From Irpex lacteus (Eukaryota > Basidiomycota > Agaricomycetes > Polyporales > Irpicaceae): a stretch of DNA of 64,000 nucleotides. Made by a program: the position numbers and the translations under genes. The notes beneath the pieces are model-generated. The model ran no database searches. It was given only the letters and a program-made list of their open reading frames with translations, and was not told where the DNA came from. The stretch is taken from the NCBI GenBank assembly GCA_001986395.2, contig MQVO02000008.1, positions 992,001-1,056,000 on the forward strand. The letters are read 5' to 3'. How positions within the stretch are numbered: the stretch's first letter is position 1; each line of letters opens with the position of its first letter. Positions 29,083 to 41,117 of this stretch are shown here, piece after piece.

Positions 29083-29210
29083 ACTTCGCTCTTTTGACCG
29101 TCTCACTCTTCTCATTGTCTCGCTCTTCCCACCGTGTCGCTCTTCCCACCATCTCACTCTTCCCACTGTCTCGCTCTTTCGACCGTCTCACTCTTTTGCT
29201 CTGTTCAAGT
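29083..29210 (+). repeat. Minisatellite of CTCTTCCCACCGTCTCGCT-type units
   Basis: About six to seven imperfect 18-20 bp units built from CTCTT(C/T)CCAC(C/T)GTCTC(G/A)CT. It lies just downstream of the small gene, possibly in its 3' untranslated region. Confidence 0.8.
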
Positions 29211-29675
29211 CATTGATAACCCTCCACATCACCACTTGTGCCGCTTGTGCCACTAGTTCATGTTCTGATGGATTAGCCTTTTATATACCATGCTGTTAAA
29301 ACATATCTGATTGACGTGCTGAAACTACCCTTAAGAACGTACAACGGCACACTCAAAGTATTTCACCGAATGTTACCAAGACTCCGAACACTTGCATTTC
29401 CCTCAGAGTGACTGCCCGGCCACAGCACATCTAAATATGACTGATCGCCTCGAGATCCATCGTGCCAAACGGTCTCCCAATTACCTTGAGTCAGTCCGAG
29501 TTACTGGATTGAGACAAATCATATAGCGCATTGATCATATTTTGCAGTAAACGTATAACTATCAATGTCCGTCTCGGAACAGCTGCATGAAGATGAGAAA
29601 TTGATGGTGAATAACTACATAACGTAGGGGGGTTTGCATTTTCGAAGGAGTGGGGTGTAAGACAAAACTTGTATT

Positions 29676-32600
29676 TTACAAATCTGCATTAGGCGGTGTC
29701 GCAAGAACAACGATACGAAGCATGGTCCACTCGATTTCATCATGCTTTGACACCACCTGCTTATGCTCGTAAGGATGAGGTACAAAATGAACACATACAA
29801 AGGAATCCACGGGAATCTCGCCATCAGTCCAGTCAATAGCCTCACGCAGAGTGCATTGGTTGAGAGACTTGTCCAACGTACTATTAACAGCAGCCCGGAG
29901 ATCATAGATTGGTACTAAATCTCGTGTCAGTAGATCATACAATAACAGATGATAAGTGCATACACGTACAATGATCGTTAGACCAACTTCCGTTGGTCTC
30001 GAGAAGCGCATCAAGCTCCTTCTCTCGCTGCGTGACCATGTCGATAAGTCCCCAAGACTCGGTTTTCTTCGCCCCTAAGGAATGAAGCGGCATTGCCACA
30101 CACCCCTTCCCAGAGGCAAGGAAAGCCGAGTTCTTAGGAGAGTCGAATTCAACTTCCGCTACGCATTGTCAGTTGGCACAAGTCTATCCACATTCATGAG
30201 ATATTTACGCACAGAACTGGACGATTGACGGCTTCATCGAGAACTCCAACCCGGAGCTAGAGCCGGCCACAAATAGAGGGTCCTTGAACCAGATGCAACC
30301 CAACGTGTTTATCATGCGGGGACACTCGGTTGAGAGAGGATACATTGTCATATAGCGGTTGTACAGTTTGAGCCCATCTTGAGTACGGGTATTGCGATAG
30401 ATGGAGCCCTTGAGGTTGTTCCTCCCGAGAGTACCGAAGGCCGCAAACCCCACAGTATCGGTCGGCTTGAACCAGCGGGAGAAAGTCATGTTGTCGAGGC
30501 AATTGAAATGGCCATTGTTGAAGTTGAACTTCTTACTGTCGACGCGGGAAAGATTGAAGAGATGTCGATGAAAGACTGGCTGAGTAACCAAAGCCTTCAG
30601 TTTTCTGTTCGTAGAAGGGTTAAAACTGTGATCGGAAAATATCAGGAATACGTAAGCAAAGCGTGAATCTTCAGGTGTAATACCAACAACCTCCATGGCA
30701 TAACTGAAGCGAGCGGTAACAAGTTGGCGATTGCCACAGGTGTTGATTTGTATGGCTTGGCTATAAAGGCAGCTCAGTGCTCAGCGCCATGCTCTAACAA
30801 AACCGCAGAGATACGTACGTGATCTTCGGAGGTGCTTGGGGTCCCTCGTATGTGTCAATCATGTATGGACACATCTGTTCGCGCAAGTCCGGATCAGCTG
30901 GATTAGAAATAACGTCGTCTTGGGTCGGATTCAAAACAAGGGCTGTTTCCAAAGCTGTAGTAGCCGAAGCAATAGCTGCTGAAGGTGGCATCGCACGTTT
31001 GATGGGCGCGGGCAGCGGCAACGATCGATCGGTAAGTGCTTGCATAACTTCAAGGCCACCTTGTACTCGGGAAGTGGATGCCGGCATTGGAGAGCCCAGA
31101 GTGTTGGCGGTCCTGCAAGCTTCTATCAGTATCTCAATGGTAAGCATGTTCAAGATCAAAATACGCACATCTTCCGACTTAACATGGTCATGCTATCGTA
31201 GAAATGAGCATGGCATATCATGCATGATATCGAAACTTACGGTGAAGTTTGAGAGCCTAAGTTAGAAGCTGTGACGTTCTGATCAATATCATCAACCTGC
31301 GCCCACAGTTCGGAGTCAGAGTCCGCATCACGGTGCTGCCTAAAGTGGGAGTAATAGTTCAGACTATTGAGCTACAAACCGTAGCTGATACAGTGGTACG
31401 TACTTCTTTTGCGGAGAGTCATCGGATGGGTCAGCCACAAGCCTCTTGTGACTGGAAGCGACCGGAGGAGGCTCAAGAAACGGATCTTTATGAGCATCAG
31501 TCGATGGAAGCATTGGAGTGCGCTTCGAATACGTGTCTGGGGTGACGGTCTTGTTGTTGATGGGTGCCGATGATGGTTTGCCTTTCCCTTTGACGTTGGA
31601 GGTTGTGGCCTTGGGTTTCAGAGACGGCTGAGAGCTGCAAGGTAGATCAGTATGATACCAGTATGGTAGCGCACCATACATGTCTACAAATCAGATGACT
31701 TACTTCCTAACCTTTGTATCACTGTCTTCATCGTCTGCCGTGGCCGCACCCTTCTCACTGAGTCTACACAAAAAAATCATCAATAGTTTATTCACCAATT
31801 CTCAGAACGACAACGCACTTTTGGATCCGAGTGCTTCTTCGCTTCGCTCTACCGCTAGCAGCACGCAGGGGCTTCTCTTCGGCCTGTTCCTTGCCATTAT
31901 CTTCTCTGTGTGATGTCAAAATGGTCAGAAAGTCGAATAACGAGAGTCATAAATGTAGACCTTACCCTTCCTTGAGCTGAGTACTGAATACATTCAATAT
32001 GTCAGGATTCAAGTTGCAGTACTATGGCCGATAGCTTGATACTCACCTGGCGTTGTTATCACCAACTAACTCCCCATCAGAAGTGTTGTGCTCGTTGTCA
32101 TTTGATCCTGCAGCAGCATTTTCGGCTTCCATATCCAAGCATGCGCGTACAAGTGTCCTAGAAAGTCGATAAGTATTGAAAGTAGACAAGAGTATGGAAC
32201 AGCTTACTGAATTTGATCTTGACTCAACCCATTCAAAAGTCTTTGTGCACGACTATCGCTATTCTGACTGCAAAGAAGTCAGTATAGATTCAACATGAAA
32301 GATGACGGGTTGTCGGTTTACACACCTAGTCGATCCACCAGCACTTGTGTTACTAGAAATTGAGGTCGTCAGTGAAAGACAAGGATTACATAGTAAAATG
32401 CAAGCATACCTTCTGGTGGTCCTTGAAGCTTTCTTTGTTCTACACGAACGTCTCAAACAAAGCGAACAGAATGGGATAAGAGTGGACATACCGAGATGCA
32501 GGCATATGAGAGGTTTAAAACTTATACTAGAGTTAAAGAGCGGGAAACTTGATGATGGCAAAAGGTGTTCATCGTCGACGCCATATAACTTGAAATTATT

Positions 32601-33180
32601 GCGGATTTATTCGGTGCGAAGTCGGAAGGAGCGGAGCCTACTCAGCACTGGTGAGCTGCGGATTTCTTGGATGCAACAGCGAGAGCCATGGAGAACTTAC
32701 CAGGTATACCGAGAGGTGACGGTCCAGGCGCAAGCTTGACCCAAGAGCTGTGTAAATGTCGTACATCCAAATGGGGAAGCGAGAAAGGCTAGCAGTCACC
32801 GCATCCAGATTCCAGGTACCGCAAGAAGTTGACAGCTTGCAGACATTCTTGCCATTGAACCTCCCTTTGAAATCGGCATCAAGGATGTATGAGCTCGCAA
32901 GACTTTGTACTCACCCAGAATGAGAGTGCTTTATGGATAATAAGGCACTCTGTCATGATATACTCCACAAAGCCTTGTACAGTCGTTGGCTGAATAAATG
33001 CAATTTACTCATGGCTAGCCAATGATCTAGTCTTCTCGCTTAGTTGTGCGCCGAGCCCGATTTTACCCAACAGCGTCTGGGTCGGCGTCCGGCAGGGCAA
33101 TGATGAGCGGTGTGACAAACGTTCTATGCGCTGTGGAACCTATCACCTAACATAAATAAAAGGGCCACAGACGGACCGCA
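29676..33180 (-). CDS. Multi-exon gene of unknown function (approximate model)
   Basis: A series of minus-strand coding blocks with plausible GT-AG borders. From 5' to 3': about 33.0 kb (TVQGFVEYIMTECLIIHKAL), 32.8 kb (FNGKNVCKLSTSCGTWNLD), short acidic exons at 31.8-32.3 kb, 31.4-31.65 kb (KGKGKPSSAPINNKT), 31.25-31.33 kb, 30.83-31.16 kb (Pro/Ala-rich, then EQMCPYMIDTYEGP), 30.21-30.70 kb (the best block: NGHFNCLDNMTFSRWFKP ... TVGFAAFGTLGRNNLKGS), and 29.68-30.0 kb. The product would exceed 700 residues. I do not recognise any domain. Low-complexity charged regions between folded-looking blocks suggest a nuclear or DNA-associated protein, but that is a guess. It is head-to-head with the next gene, about 60 bp apart on this model. 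Confidence 0.45.
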
Positions 33181-33241
33181 GAATGTATTCCGTTGTTGAC
33201 CTCCAACTCGTAACAACTGCTAAGTTCCGCACTTCAAAGCA

Positions 33242-34491
33242 ATGGCGTTGAAGCTATTGTATCGAGATCGTGACCGATATCGTAAGCATGTCATTATTAC
33301 ACCGAAGTTGGAAGTTACGCTCACAGTATTTCTCGTAGGCAAGAGCTTGAGCGAGATCATGAACGGTGAAACCCAATCTGAAGCACGGAAATATAAGCAG
33401 CTGAATATGTTTGCCAACGTAAGCGTGAACAACGCTTTGCTTTAGCGTACCCTACACTCATAGATTTGAAAGCCTGACCGAACTAGAATCAGTACTACCG
33501 TTCTTGATAACGGTACGAACTCGTCGAAGAATTTGATTTATCCACCCACAACTCCGGAAGACAATGATAATGAGGAAGTCATACTACACATCCAGGGATA
33601 TATCACACGATGTGAGTTGCCACCCATAACCAGCATTCACCAGTACGCACCTTTGCATCAAAGACGTACAACCGTAAATCCCACTAAGTTCATCAGATTG
33701 CCCCCTAACAAACAAGCCGCCCGGCAATCAGTGACTCTCACGGGCCTTGGCTGTCCAGAATTTGACCTATGCAGCCGCGCGATCATCGAGGTGCATTCCA
33801 AATTTGCATCTTGTCTTCCTCCTCGCACGCTGCAACCTTGGACTCCGTTCGGAGAATCTGGAGACATTTGTCTGGAGTTTAGTAACCGGTACTTAACACT
33901 CAATCACCAAACCAGCCTTCCCGGCATCGATCTAGACCCTGCCGTCGATCCGTTGGGTATTCTAGCGGACAATGCGGGAGGTGCAAAGCATACTGAAGAC
34001 AACGTCGTGTTGTATTACGAATGCTTTAGTACCTCAAAAACACTGTAAGCACTCAGTCCGTCTCAGTACAGTGATACTAATCTCTCGTAGGAAGAAAACT
34101 TACGTGCCCGTGAACCCCGTTGCCATACGGGTTAGCCAGCTGGTCGAAGCCCAGGTTTCTTTCAATGTAATCCCAATCGGAAAGGGCAAATACAAGATGC
34201 TGACCAAACTGAGATCAATATGTATTCTTAGCCGTCAAGTTCAAACCGTGCGTGCACATGCTTACCTTATCGATACGCACTGACACGTGCGCGTGATTCC
34301 AGGACCTCAATGATGAGACCTATAAAGCTTTGCGCTCAACCGTGATGCCCTCTGAACACCGGATGAAGAGACGAGTGGGGTATGGAGATGAGTCGGATGA
34401 CTCTGACCACGCTGAAAGCGCGATGAAGCGCTTGAGACTTGACGACTCTTATAGTGATAAAGGTACATTGGAGAATAGTATGGGCGAATAA
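33242..34491 (+). CDS. Multi-exon gene of unknown function, divergent from the previous one
   Basis: It starts at ATG 33242 (MALKLLYRDRDRYR), with a possible first intron at GTAAGCATG. The main exon is about 33505-34045 (NLIYPPTTPEDNDNEEVIL ... DNVVLYYECFSTSKT). A 47-bp intron GTAAGCAC to CTCGTAG follows. The next exon is VNPVAIRVSQLVEAQVSFNV ... ICILSRQVQT to about 34250, then an intron, then a last exon DLNDETYKALRSTVMP with a charged nuclear-like tail (MKRRVGYGDESDD) and a stop at 34491. I recognise no family; the middle is beta-rich in appearance. An OB-fold, as in Helentron RPA-like genes, is an idea to test, not a call. Confidence 0.45.
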
Positions 34492-36801
34492 AAGCCTCTA
34501 CGTCGTATGTACCATAGTTGTATGATAGTCTAAGCTCCGAGATTCAGTAGTTGTACGTCACATATTTGAATGAACACACTCACCTCCATCATGTGTAGTA
34601 CCCTCGGCGATGTATACTGAATACAGACGCTTAGTATGCTCTATAACAATGGAGCTCTCAGCGAATCGAGTTTGTTGCTTACCTGTTAACGACCTTGATG
34701 GCTTGGTGCGACTTGCGAACTGCTATGATCTGTTCTCAGGTGGCAACCTTCTCCACGCAATGTTACGAAGAGATGTCAGATTTGTGTTCCCGACGGCTGT
34801 CGCGCGACCAACGCAGCCATTTCCTGAAAACGTGGGTGCGAGTCGGTATCGAATCTGCTGACAGTAGACATATGACGCGAATCCTGGGATGGAGGACGTT
34901 AGCGTCCTGTTCCATCCCAGGATTCGCATCATCATGCTTACCTTCCGCCGAATCTGCCGAAGATACATAAAGCAGAATAATGAGCAAACAATGAAAGAAT
35001 ATATGATATTTCAACGTACCGAGTGTCCATGATGCAACGTATTAGCTCAACATGCCGAATAGAAGATGTAAAATCGAGAAGCGTACAGACGGTGTGGAGA
35101 AGGTCAGAAGGAAGCGGGACAATGTGTTGAAAGGAAACGACGCGCGTTGTGTAAGTACCAGAGCGCTCACCGGTTGTGCTGTCTGCCGGAGCGCCAGAAA
35201 GGCGCTTTATTGTAAAATGTTCTCACGCTTATGAGGATTTCCCTCTCATAGTTCTGCAACACAAACCAATGTGGCAGTGTGATGTTTGGTGTATGGGAGA
35301 CCTGGAACAATATATAATGAAGGCAAGTAGCTGCTGTAGCTATCAGTGGACCGAGTCTCATACGGTCTTCGCGACTCACAATGGGACAGGCGCATCAATA
35401 CCCCGCCCCCTCGCGAGTAATCTCCGCAGCCACGTGTCTAATCTACACTGCCCCGGAGTAGCGCCTTGCACCAAGCACAATCACTGGCAGCGCCATCGAC
35501 GTTGCCTTTATCCAAATCCCACTAGACCCCAAGTACTCTCATGTGCTCATGCGAGCCGTACCCCACCTCACCTCTGAGATTATCGTCAGTATCCCCAACC
35601 AGATGGTTCTATACGGTATGGTCGCTCGTCGTTGTGTCATCCGGTATGTGAGGTCTCAATGAAGAGGACCCGGTAAGTAAACGGCTCTTGCGTTATCATT
35701 TGCACTTGACGAACAATACATATAGATGTATACTGCAACTTACTACAACTTTTCGCCTTCAACACCAGCTGCTCCTGGACCATCGGCCGCGCTGCGAGTG
35801 TATAAATGGTTACACCCGTGTGATCGCAAATGTTATGCGATGGAAGGCATGGGACGGTACTGGAGCTGAGGTGAGGTGTCGCGGGTTTTTCGTTCTTTCT
35901 GTTTTTACTCGTTAAGCTGACATGTATGGGCTAACAGGTCATGTATCGTACGTGGTCAACTACCTTCCAGGTCCCGTTAGAATCGAACACCCAAGTGACG
36001 AGTCAGCAGGGGAAGGACCATAGGAGAGTTGGTCTGTCAGGAAGAGCGATCTGCGCGCTCGGGTCTGCCGTTGGATGCTCATACTGCCACAATTGCTGTT
36101 TCTCTTAACGGTCATGAAGCTCGGTAAGTGCTGCCCGCTTATCAAAGACATACTTTGACTGTAGGCCTGGACTACGTTAAGACTAAGACATGTGGAGCGA
36201 ATGATGCGCAGAAATCGACAGGCCTTAGGAGCACGAAAAGCGAAGAAAGCTTCCGCTATAGGTAGGTGGAGTGTTCAAGGAAATGTGTAGGGTTGCATGA
36301 CAATTCAATTGGGAGTCACGCCAAAAGCTTCACTACTTTTACTTGCATAGTATCAATGTAGTATTTATGTTATTAGATTGATCAATGTCTGCTGTTTACC
36401 GTTTAGTGGCTGCTCTTTTCGATGCTCAGAAGATGCGTCGCCGGTGCGCGAGGATGTGCGCAGAGCTGAGTTTGAAATACTTGAAGAACCGAGTTCGACG
36501 TTTCCTTAATTCGCGCAATGCTCACTCAAACATATTTTATTTGACTCTATCTGCCAACCAGAGTTGCACCTTCATGCCTGCTTCCTGCTCAACCAGACGC
36601 GTCATTGAACACCGCAATTTCCGTGCATGTAAAAATCGCTGTGCGTTTGTGACTACTTAAGCGCTTCATACATACCTTTTGAAAGGCGTTAAGAATGATA
36701 ACACAGGCTACTTACTCAACTTGTAGTCGCGAATTTTCCCACACTTTGGGGACACCAGCCGTCACATCTCGCGACGCCCAAAACGCCAGCCCACACTATG
36801 A
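34492..36801. other. Unassigned stretch inside the presumed large Helentron
   Basis: I see no gene I can name. Items noted: a strong hairpin at 34877-34927; a coding-like open stretch on the plus strand at about 35470-35615 (TGSAIDVAFIQIPLDPKYSH); another near 36060-36122 (PLDAHTATIAVSLNGHEAR) followed by a GTAAGT donor; and a 91-codon frame at 36385-36660 with many Arg. These may be exons of a decayed gene. Confidence 0.4.
34877..34927. repeat. 51-nt hairpin
   Basis: Outer arms GCGAATCCTGGGATGGA (34877-34893) and its exact reverse complement (34911-34927) enclose a second stem GGACG/CGTCC with loop TTAG. The only irregularity is TGT at 34908-34910. Confidence 0.9.
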
Positions 36802-37681
36802 CTTGTGGTTAGCAAGGCCGGCAAGCGGCAAATCACGATTCCTGAGCCTACTGAGATGTATCAGCATATATAATAAATTAGGATGATCATATGAGTTGTT
36901 ATTTATCAAATCAAGATTTAGTAAGAGAATTTAGAAATGATACACGCTTGATCTAAATAAAACATAACATATTAAGATTAGAAATTACTCATATCACAAA
37001 ATCATTTTTGTTGCTGTAGAAGATACTTGATTTGACAAAGCAATATCATGAATAAGCTAAAGCTTAACTCATACTTATGTCACTATGTAATACAAAGCAA
37101 AGTTCACAGATTATTCAACCTGTACAACAGAACTAATATTTTTTCTATATCTTTTGAATCAGAGAAGATATTGAATTTTTCAGATCATATTCAGAACTCT
37201 GGTTAAAATACAATCCCAGCATGGTATGCATTGATTGTGACATCAAAATACATTGATGTCATGTTATGTTATTCGAAAGAAGCAAAATATAAAAATAAGC
37301 ACTCAAAAGGAATAAGAAATGAGACAATTGCCTTTTTGGGCAATTTAATAATGTCTATCAGTTATAGCAATCATTGAAGCAATGAAAAACTGTCAACATA
37401 AAAGTGTTTTTTCATTTGCAGCAAGTCAAAGTTTGTTACTCTAGTTACACAATTAAGTAACCTTAATAATAAATATATGTTGCTACAATTATTATAGTGT
37501 TTTATTCATCAAAGTTTTTGGATTTTGAAATTTAGGTAAGCAAACTTTTCTTACTATTGCTATTGCAGTAAGTAGCTTTTGTTACCACTATAATGTCTCT
37601 CAAAACACTCTAGATATTAGTGAAAGTGTTCAAACTTCTTCGTTTTTGTAAAGATTTTCTTCATATCTTTTGAAATACTTT

Positions 37682-38775
37682 GCCTATCAAAATTCTGAGC
37701 TCAGATTCAGAATCCTGGTGAAAATCCGGTCCAGATGACATATATATCCATTTTACATCAAAATATGTTGATGTCATGTGATTTGCATCAAAAACAGGCC
37801 AATTGTCAAAATAAGCGCCCATGAACGCAAACAACATGCTGTGTTACTCCTTTAGGCAATTTTGTAACACCTATCAAATCTACTCTTGATGTTCAATGAA
37901 CTGATGCAATTTTTATCATTTTTCAACTATCAGTAAGTATAAAGTTTGTTACTGTTGTTACTGAACTAAGTAAACTTACTTACCACTTTGTTACCCCTAT
38001 TCATCTCATATATACTCATATTTACACAGTAAACACATCTACTTACTTATCAAACACCTACCAGTTACGTCATCAAATATCTCTACTTACCGGTATACAA
38101 CCCATACAAAGTATAGTAAGTAAGTCTTATCCATCCTTACATACTCCAATGAGCCTTCCAGCACTCATTCTTACGTTAGAAAGCTCCCCCAACACTCATT
38201 TTCATTGCCTATCAAAGTTCTAAGCTCAGATTCAGAATCCTGGTGAAAATCTGGTCCAGGTAACATATATATCCATTTTACATTAAAATATATTGATTTC
38301 ATGTGATCTGCATAAAAACAGGTCAATCGTCAAGATAAGCGCCCATAAGCGCAAACAACATGCTGAGTTACTCCTTTAGGCAATTTAGTAATGCCTATCA
38401 GACCTACGCTTAATGTTCTATGAAGAATTTCATTTTTTTGATTCAAAACTTTTCTTACTTTTGTTATTGCAGTAAGTAACTTTTATTACCACTGTAATAT
38501 TTCTCAAAACACTTCAGATATTAATAAAGTGTTCATACTTTACACTTTTTGTGAAGATTTCCTTCATATATTTTGAAATACTCTGCCTATCAAAATTCTG
38601 AGCTCAAATTCAGAATCCTGGTGAAAATCCGGTCCAGATGACATATATATCCATTTTACATCAAAATATATTGATGTCATGTGATGTGCATCAGAAACGG
38701 GTGAATTGTCAAAATAAGCGCCCATGAACGTAAACCACATGCTGTGTTACCTCTTTAGGCAATTTAGTAGCACCT
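37682..38775 (+). repeat. Shared module in three tandem copies
   Basis: Copies at about 37682-37873, 38206-38400 and 38585-38775 each contain ATTCAGAATCCTGGTGAAAA, CCAG(A/G)T(G/A)ACATATATATCC, ATTGAT(G/T)TCATGTGAT, AAGATAAGCGCCC or AAAATAAGCGCCC, and TTTAGGCAATTT. The spacing (about 520 and 380 bp) is unequal, so partial flanking sequence was duplicated too. Confidence 0.85.
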
Positions 38776-39110
38776 ACTCTTGATGTTCTCTGAACTAATG
38801 CAATTTTTCAATTTTTCAACTATCAGTAAGTATAAAGTTTGTTACCGTTGTTACTGAAGTAAGCAAACTTACTTACCGCTTTGTTACTCCTATTTATCTC
38901 CTATATACTCATATTTACTCAGTAAACACATCTACTTACCCATCAAGCACTTACTAGTTATGTTATCAAATTCCTCTACTTACCGGTAAACACCCTATAC
39001 AAAGTATAGTAAGTAAGTCTTACCCATCAGTACATACTCTAATAAGCCTCCTAGCACTCATTCTTATGCCATAGGTTATGAATGTGCTGACACATTGCTA
39101 ATGATGCCAT

Positions 39111-39150
39111 TTTGGAAACTGGCGCTGACCGGTCAGCGCCAGTTTCCAAA
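39111..39150. repeat. Perfect 40-bp palindrome, second copy
   Basis: Identical to 24518-24557: TTTGGAAACTGGCGCTGACC followed by its exact reverse complement. Both halves are unchanged between the two element copies although flanking bases differ. Confidence 0.95.
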
Positions 39151-39171
39151 TTCTCGTGATATCCTCTTACT

Positions 39172-39258
39172 AGGTGGCCCGGGCTCTATTTGTGCATGTT
39201 TACTATGTTTCAAGTATGGAAATCCAAAGGTCACCGGTTCCAATCCTGCAGGTGCCAC
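39172..39258 (+). other. tRNA-like (SINE-type) segment, second copy
   Basis: Same as 24581-24665: B-box-like GGTTCCAATCC at 39236-39246, end GTGCCAC, then a T-run (39259-39264). Here the 5' side reads GTGGCCC, which pairs better with the 3' end than in copy 1. Confidence 0.5.
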
Positions 39259-39735
39259 TTTTTTGCACCTTTCTTTCAAGGCTGAAAGTGCATCAATAAA
39301 ATTCGGAAAAATCAGAATATATTACGTCATGCCCTCTGATATACTATGATGCTCATGAGTGACATATTTGAAGCCATAAATATGTACAAACCTCGAATTA
39401 TACACATATTTGGTCAGGAGGAAATGGGAAAAAAATCATATCTTGTTTGCTACCAAACATATCATTACAATTTCTTTTCCAGCTTATTGGTACACTCCAT
39501 AGGGCCAGGATATATGGCTCTGATCATTGTAATTAAAGCCTATTACTTGTTTTAAACTGGTTCGATCATATTTTCAGTTCCTCTCCGTGTACTTGTATCA
39601 AACCGTAGTTTAACCAGAACTGTTCTATTGATCTCATCAATTCTTGGCCACCTACATACCTGCTGACATGTTTAGAGCATTAAGTATATAGCCAGTGGGC
39701 TAATTTTGAATTCATATGTCATCCTTGTCTTTCAA

Positions 39736-39795
39736 GGAATCATGTCAGGAATCATGCCAGGAATCATGCCGGGAATCATGCCATGCATCATGCCA
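39736..39795 (+). repeat. 12-bp tandem repeat (GGAATCATGCCA), second copy
   Basis: About five units, matching 25142-25201 with one G/A difference (CCGGGAATC). Confidence 0.85.
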
Positions 39796-40248
39796 CACAT
39801 GACACCATGTCCGATACTATGTCTTATAGCATGAGCTTACTTCAAATACATGTACAGTATGTAATACTACGTGCTTGAGATGCTTACAAAGTGCCTATAA
39901 CACTTTGAAGCGGAGTTTGAAATCTCAGGTCGTCATCCAAAGCCATCCAGCTCATAACTTTCTCAAATCTCCACCTTTTGATATGAAAGTTGGGTCATTT
40001 GAAAGGTCTTCTCAAGGGCTATCATCTGATGTAGTTTTTGTGCAGGTTGATTGTGTGATGGCCCCTGTAAAAATCGAAATCTGTTTGACATCAAAAAAGC
40101 GCCCAACTACAAGCAAATGCTAATGAATTTGTTACCCACTGTATTGGCAGAATTAGACGCTGAGGGACCACTCGCGTTACATGTCGCAGTTGTCCAAAGT
40201 GCTAGGTCGCACTGGAACGATTCTTCTTCGTACCTCAGGAATCGTGAA

Positions 40249-40276
40249 ACGATCCTTCATTCTTCTGGAATCGTAA
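40249..40276 (-). other. Orphan Helentron 5' terminus
   Basis: The minus strand reads TTACGATTCCAGAAG then AATGAAGGATCGT, up to the start of copy 2. It matches the other 5' ends (TTACGATTCCTGAG at 40791; TTCACGATTCCTGAGG in copies 1 and 2). Its GAAG ending matches the internal repeat at the 3' end near 17386 (CTTCAGGAATCGTA) better than those of the small copies, so it may be the 5' end of the large element. Confidence 0.55.
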
Positions 40277-41117
40277 TTTTGCAGAGAGTCCAGGGAAACG
40301 CTCGGAAAGCCTATTGTCCCAGTCAAAGCCACACCGGGCACAGGAAGGCGTCGTGCAAGTGAAGTACTAGCAGAACGGTTACGACGGAGAAACAGAGCCT
40401 GTAAGTACACTTGGGGTGTCAGGGTGAAGAATAAATAGAGAAGCTATCGCATGAAAGCGCTTCACGGTCAGCTCGTAGCTATCTCCTTTTTCAGCGTTCA
40501 GTTGATGGTGATGGTGAAGACGTCGACGTTAGAGCCATATTCAAGATACCGGCGGGAGTGGCTTGGGTGCCGAGTTGGAGGGCTTCTTCCCTATGGCGTG
40601 TGAGCGTGAGTATTGGGCCAGGTGATGCATGCACGACGTACCTCGGCTCCACATTGTAACTCGAAGACAGCAGTGAGCGCCATCACCCCGCCCGGGGCTT
40701 TTTCTTGGACATTGTAACACATAGCAACGATTTGAGGCATCGGGAGATGCCTATGCTACCACAGACGAGCGCAAGATTACATCTTTGGTATTACGATTCC
40801 TGAGTGTAACGAAGAAGAATCGTCTCAATCCGACACGCTGCATTTACGGCGCTTGTAAGTGACGGATTTCGTTGCCAAACCGTGGGAGTTCTGCTTGTTA
40901 TCCTTGTTACTACAGTAATACTTGTGTAACAACAACTGTATTTTGTGAATTGTGAAGTCAAATCTTGCTCATTTCACAAGTTTAGTACACCAAATTGTAG
41001 CTATCGAGAAGATCTTTCAGATGATAATACAATCATGAACTAATATGGTCTGTAAGAAAAGATATGGGCTGGATGGCTTTGGATGAGGACTTGAGATTCA
41101 AACTCAGCCAAACTCCG

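Larger units (their letters stand above)
36802..40248 (-). mobile_element. Non-autonomous Helentron-like element, copy 2
   Basis: It has the same termini as copy 1: on the minus strand it starts TTCACGATTCCTGAGG at 40248 and ends in the GCCGCTTGCCGGC hairpin and ACCACAAG at 36802. It is 0.84 kb longer than copy 1 because the shared module is present three times. The right part (39060-40248) is almost the same as copy 1. It has no coding potential. It sits only 28 bp inside another Helentron 5' end (40249-40276), a nested insertion. Confidence 0.82.
17386..40276 (-). mobile_element. Large Helentron/Helitron2-like element with possible cargo genes
   Basis: The 3' end is at 17386: read on the minus strand it has an internal CTTCAGGAATCGTA, a GCCGCTTGACGGC hairpin, then CTCCCTCAAG with T as the next base. 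The candidate 5' end is at 40276: TTACGATTCCAGAAG on the minus strand, an inverted match to the internal 3' copy. Terminal inverted repeats that are offset at the 3' side by a hairpin are the mark of Helitron2/Helentron elements. Inside are a Rep-helicase gene (17440-27924), three unrecognised intron-containing genes (28.4-34.5 kb) and two younger relatives (23047-25654 and 36802-40248). Net length without those two is about 16.8 kb. The 3' end and the Rep-helicase are firm; pairing with the 5' end at 40276, and so the cargo, is inference. Confidence 0.6.
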
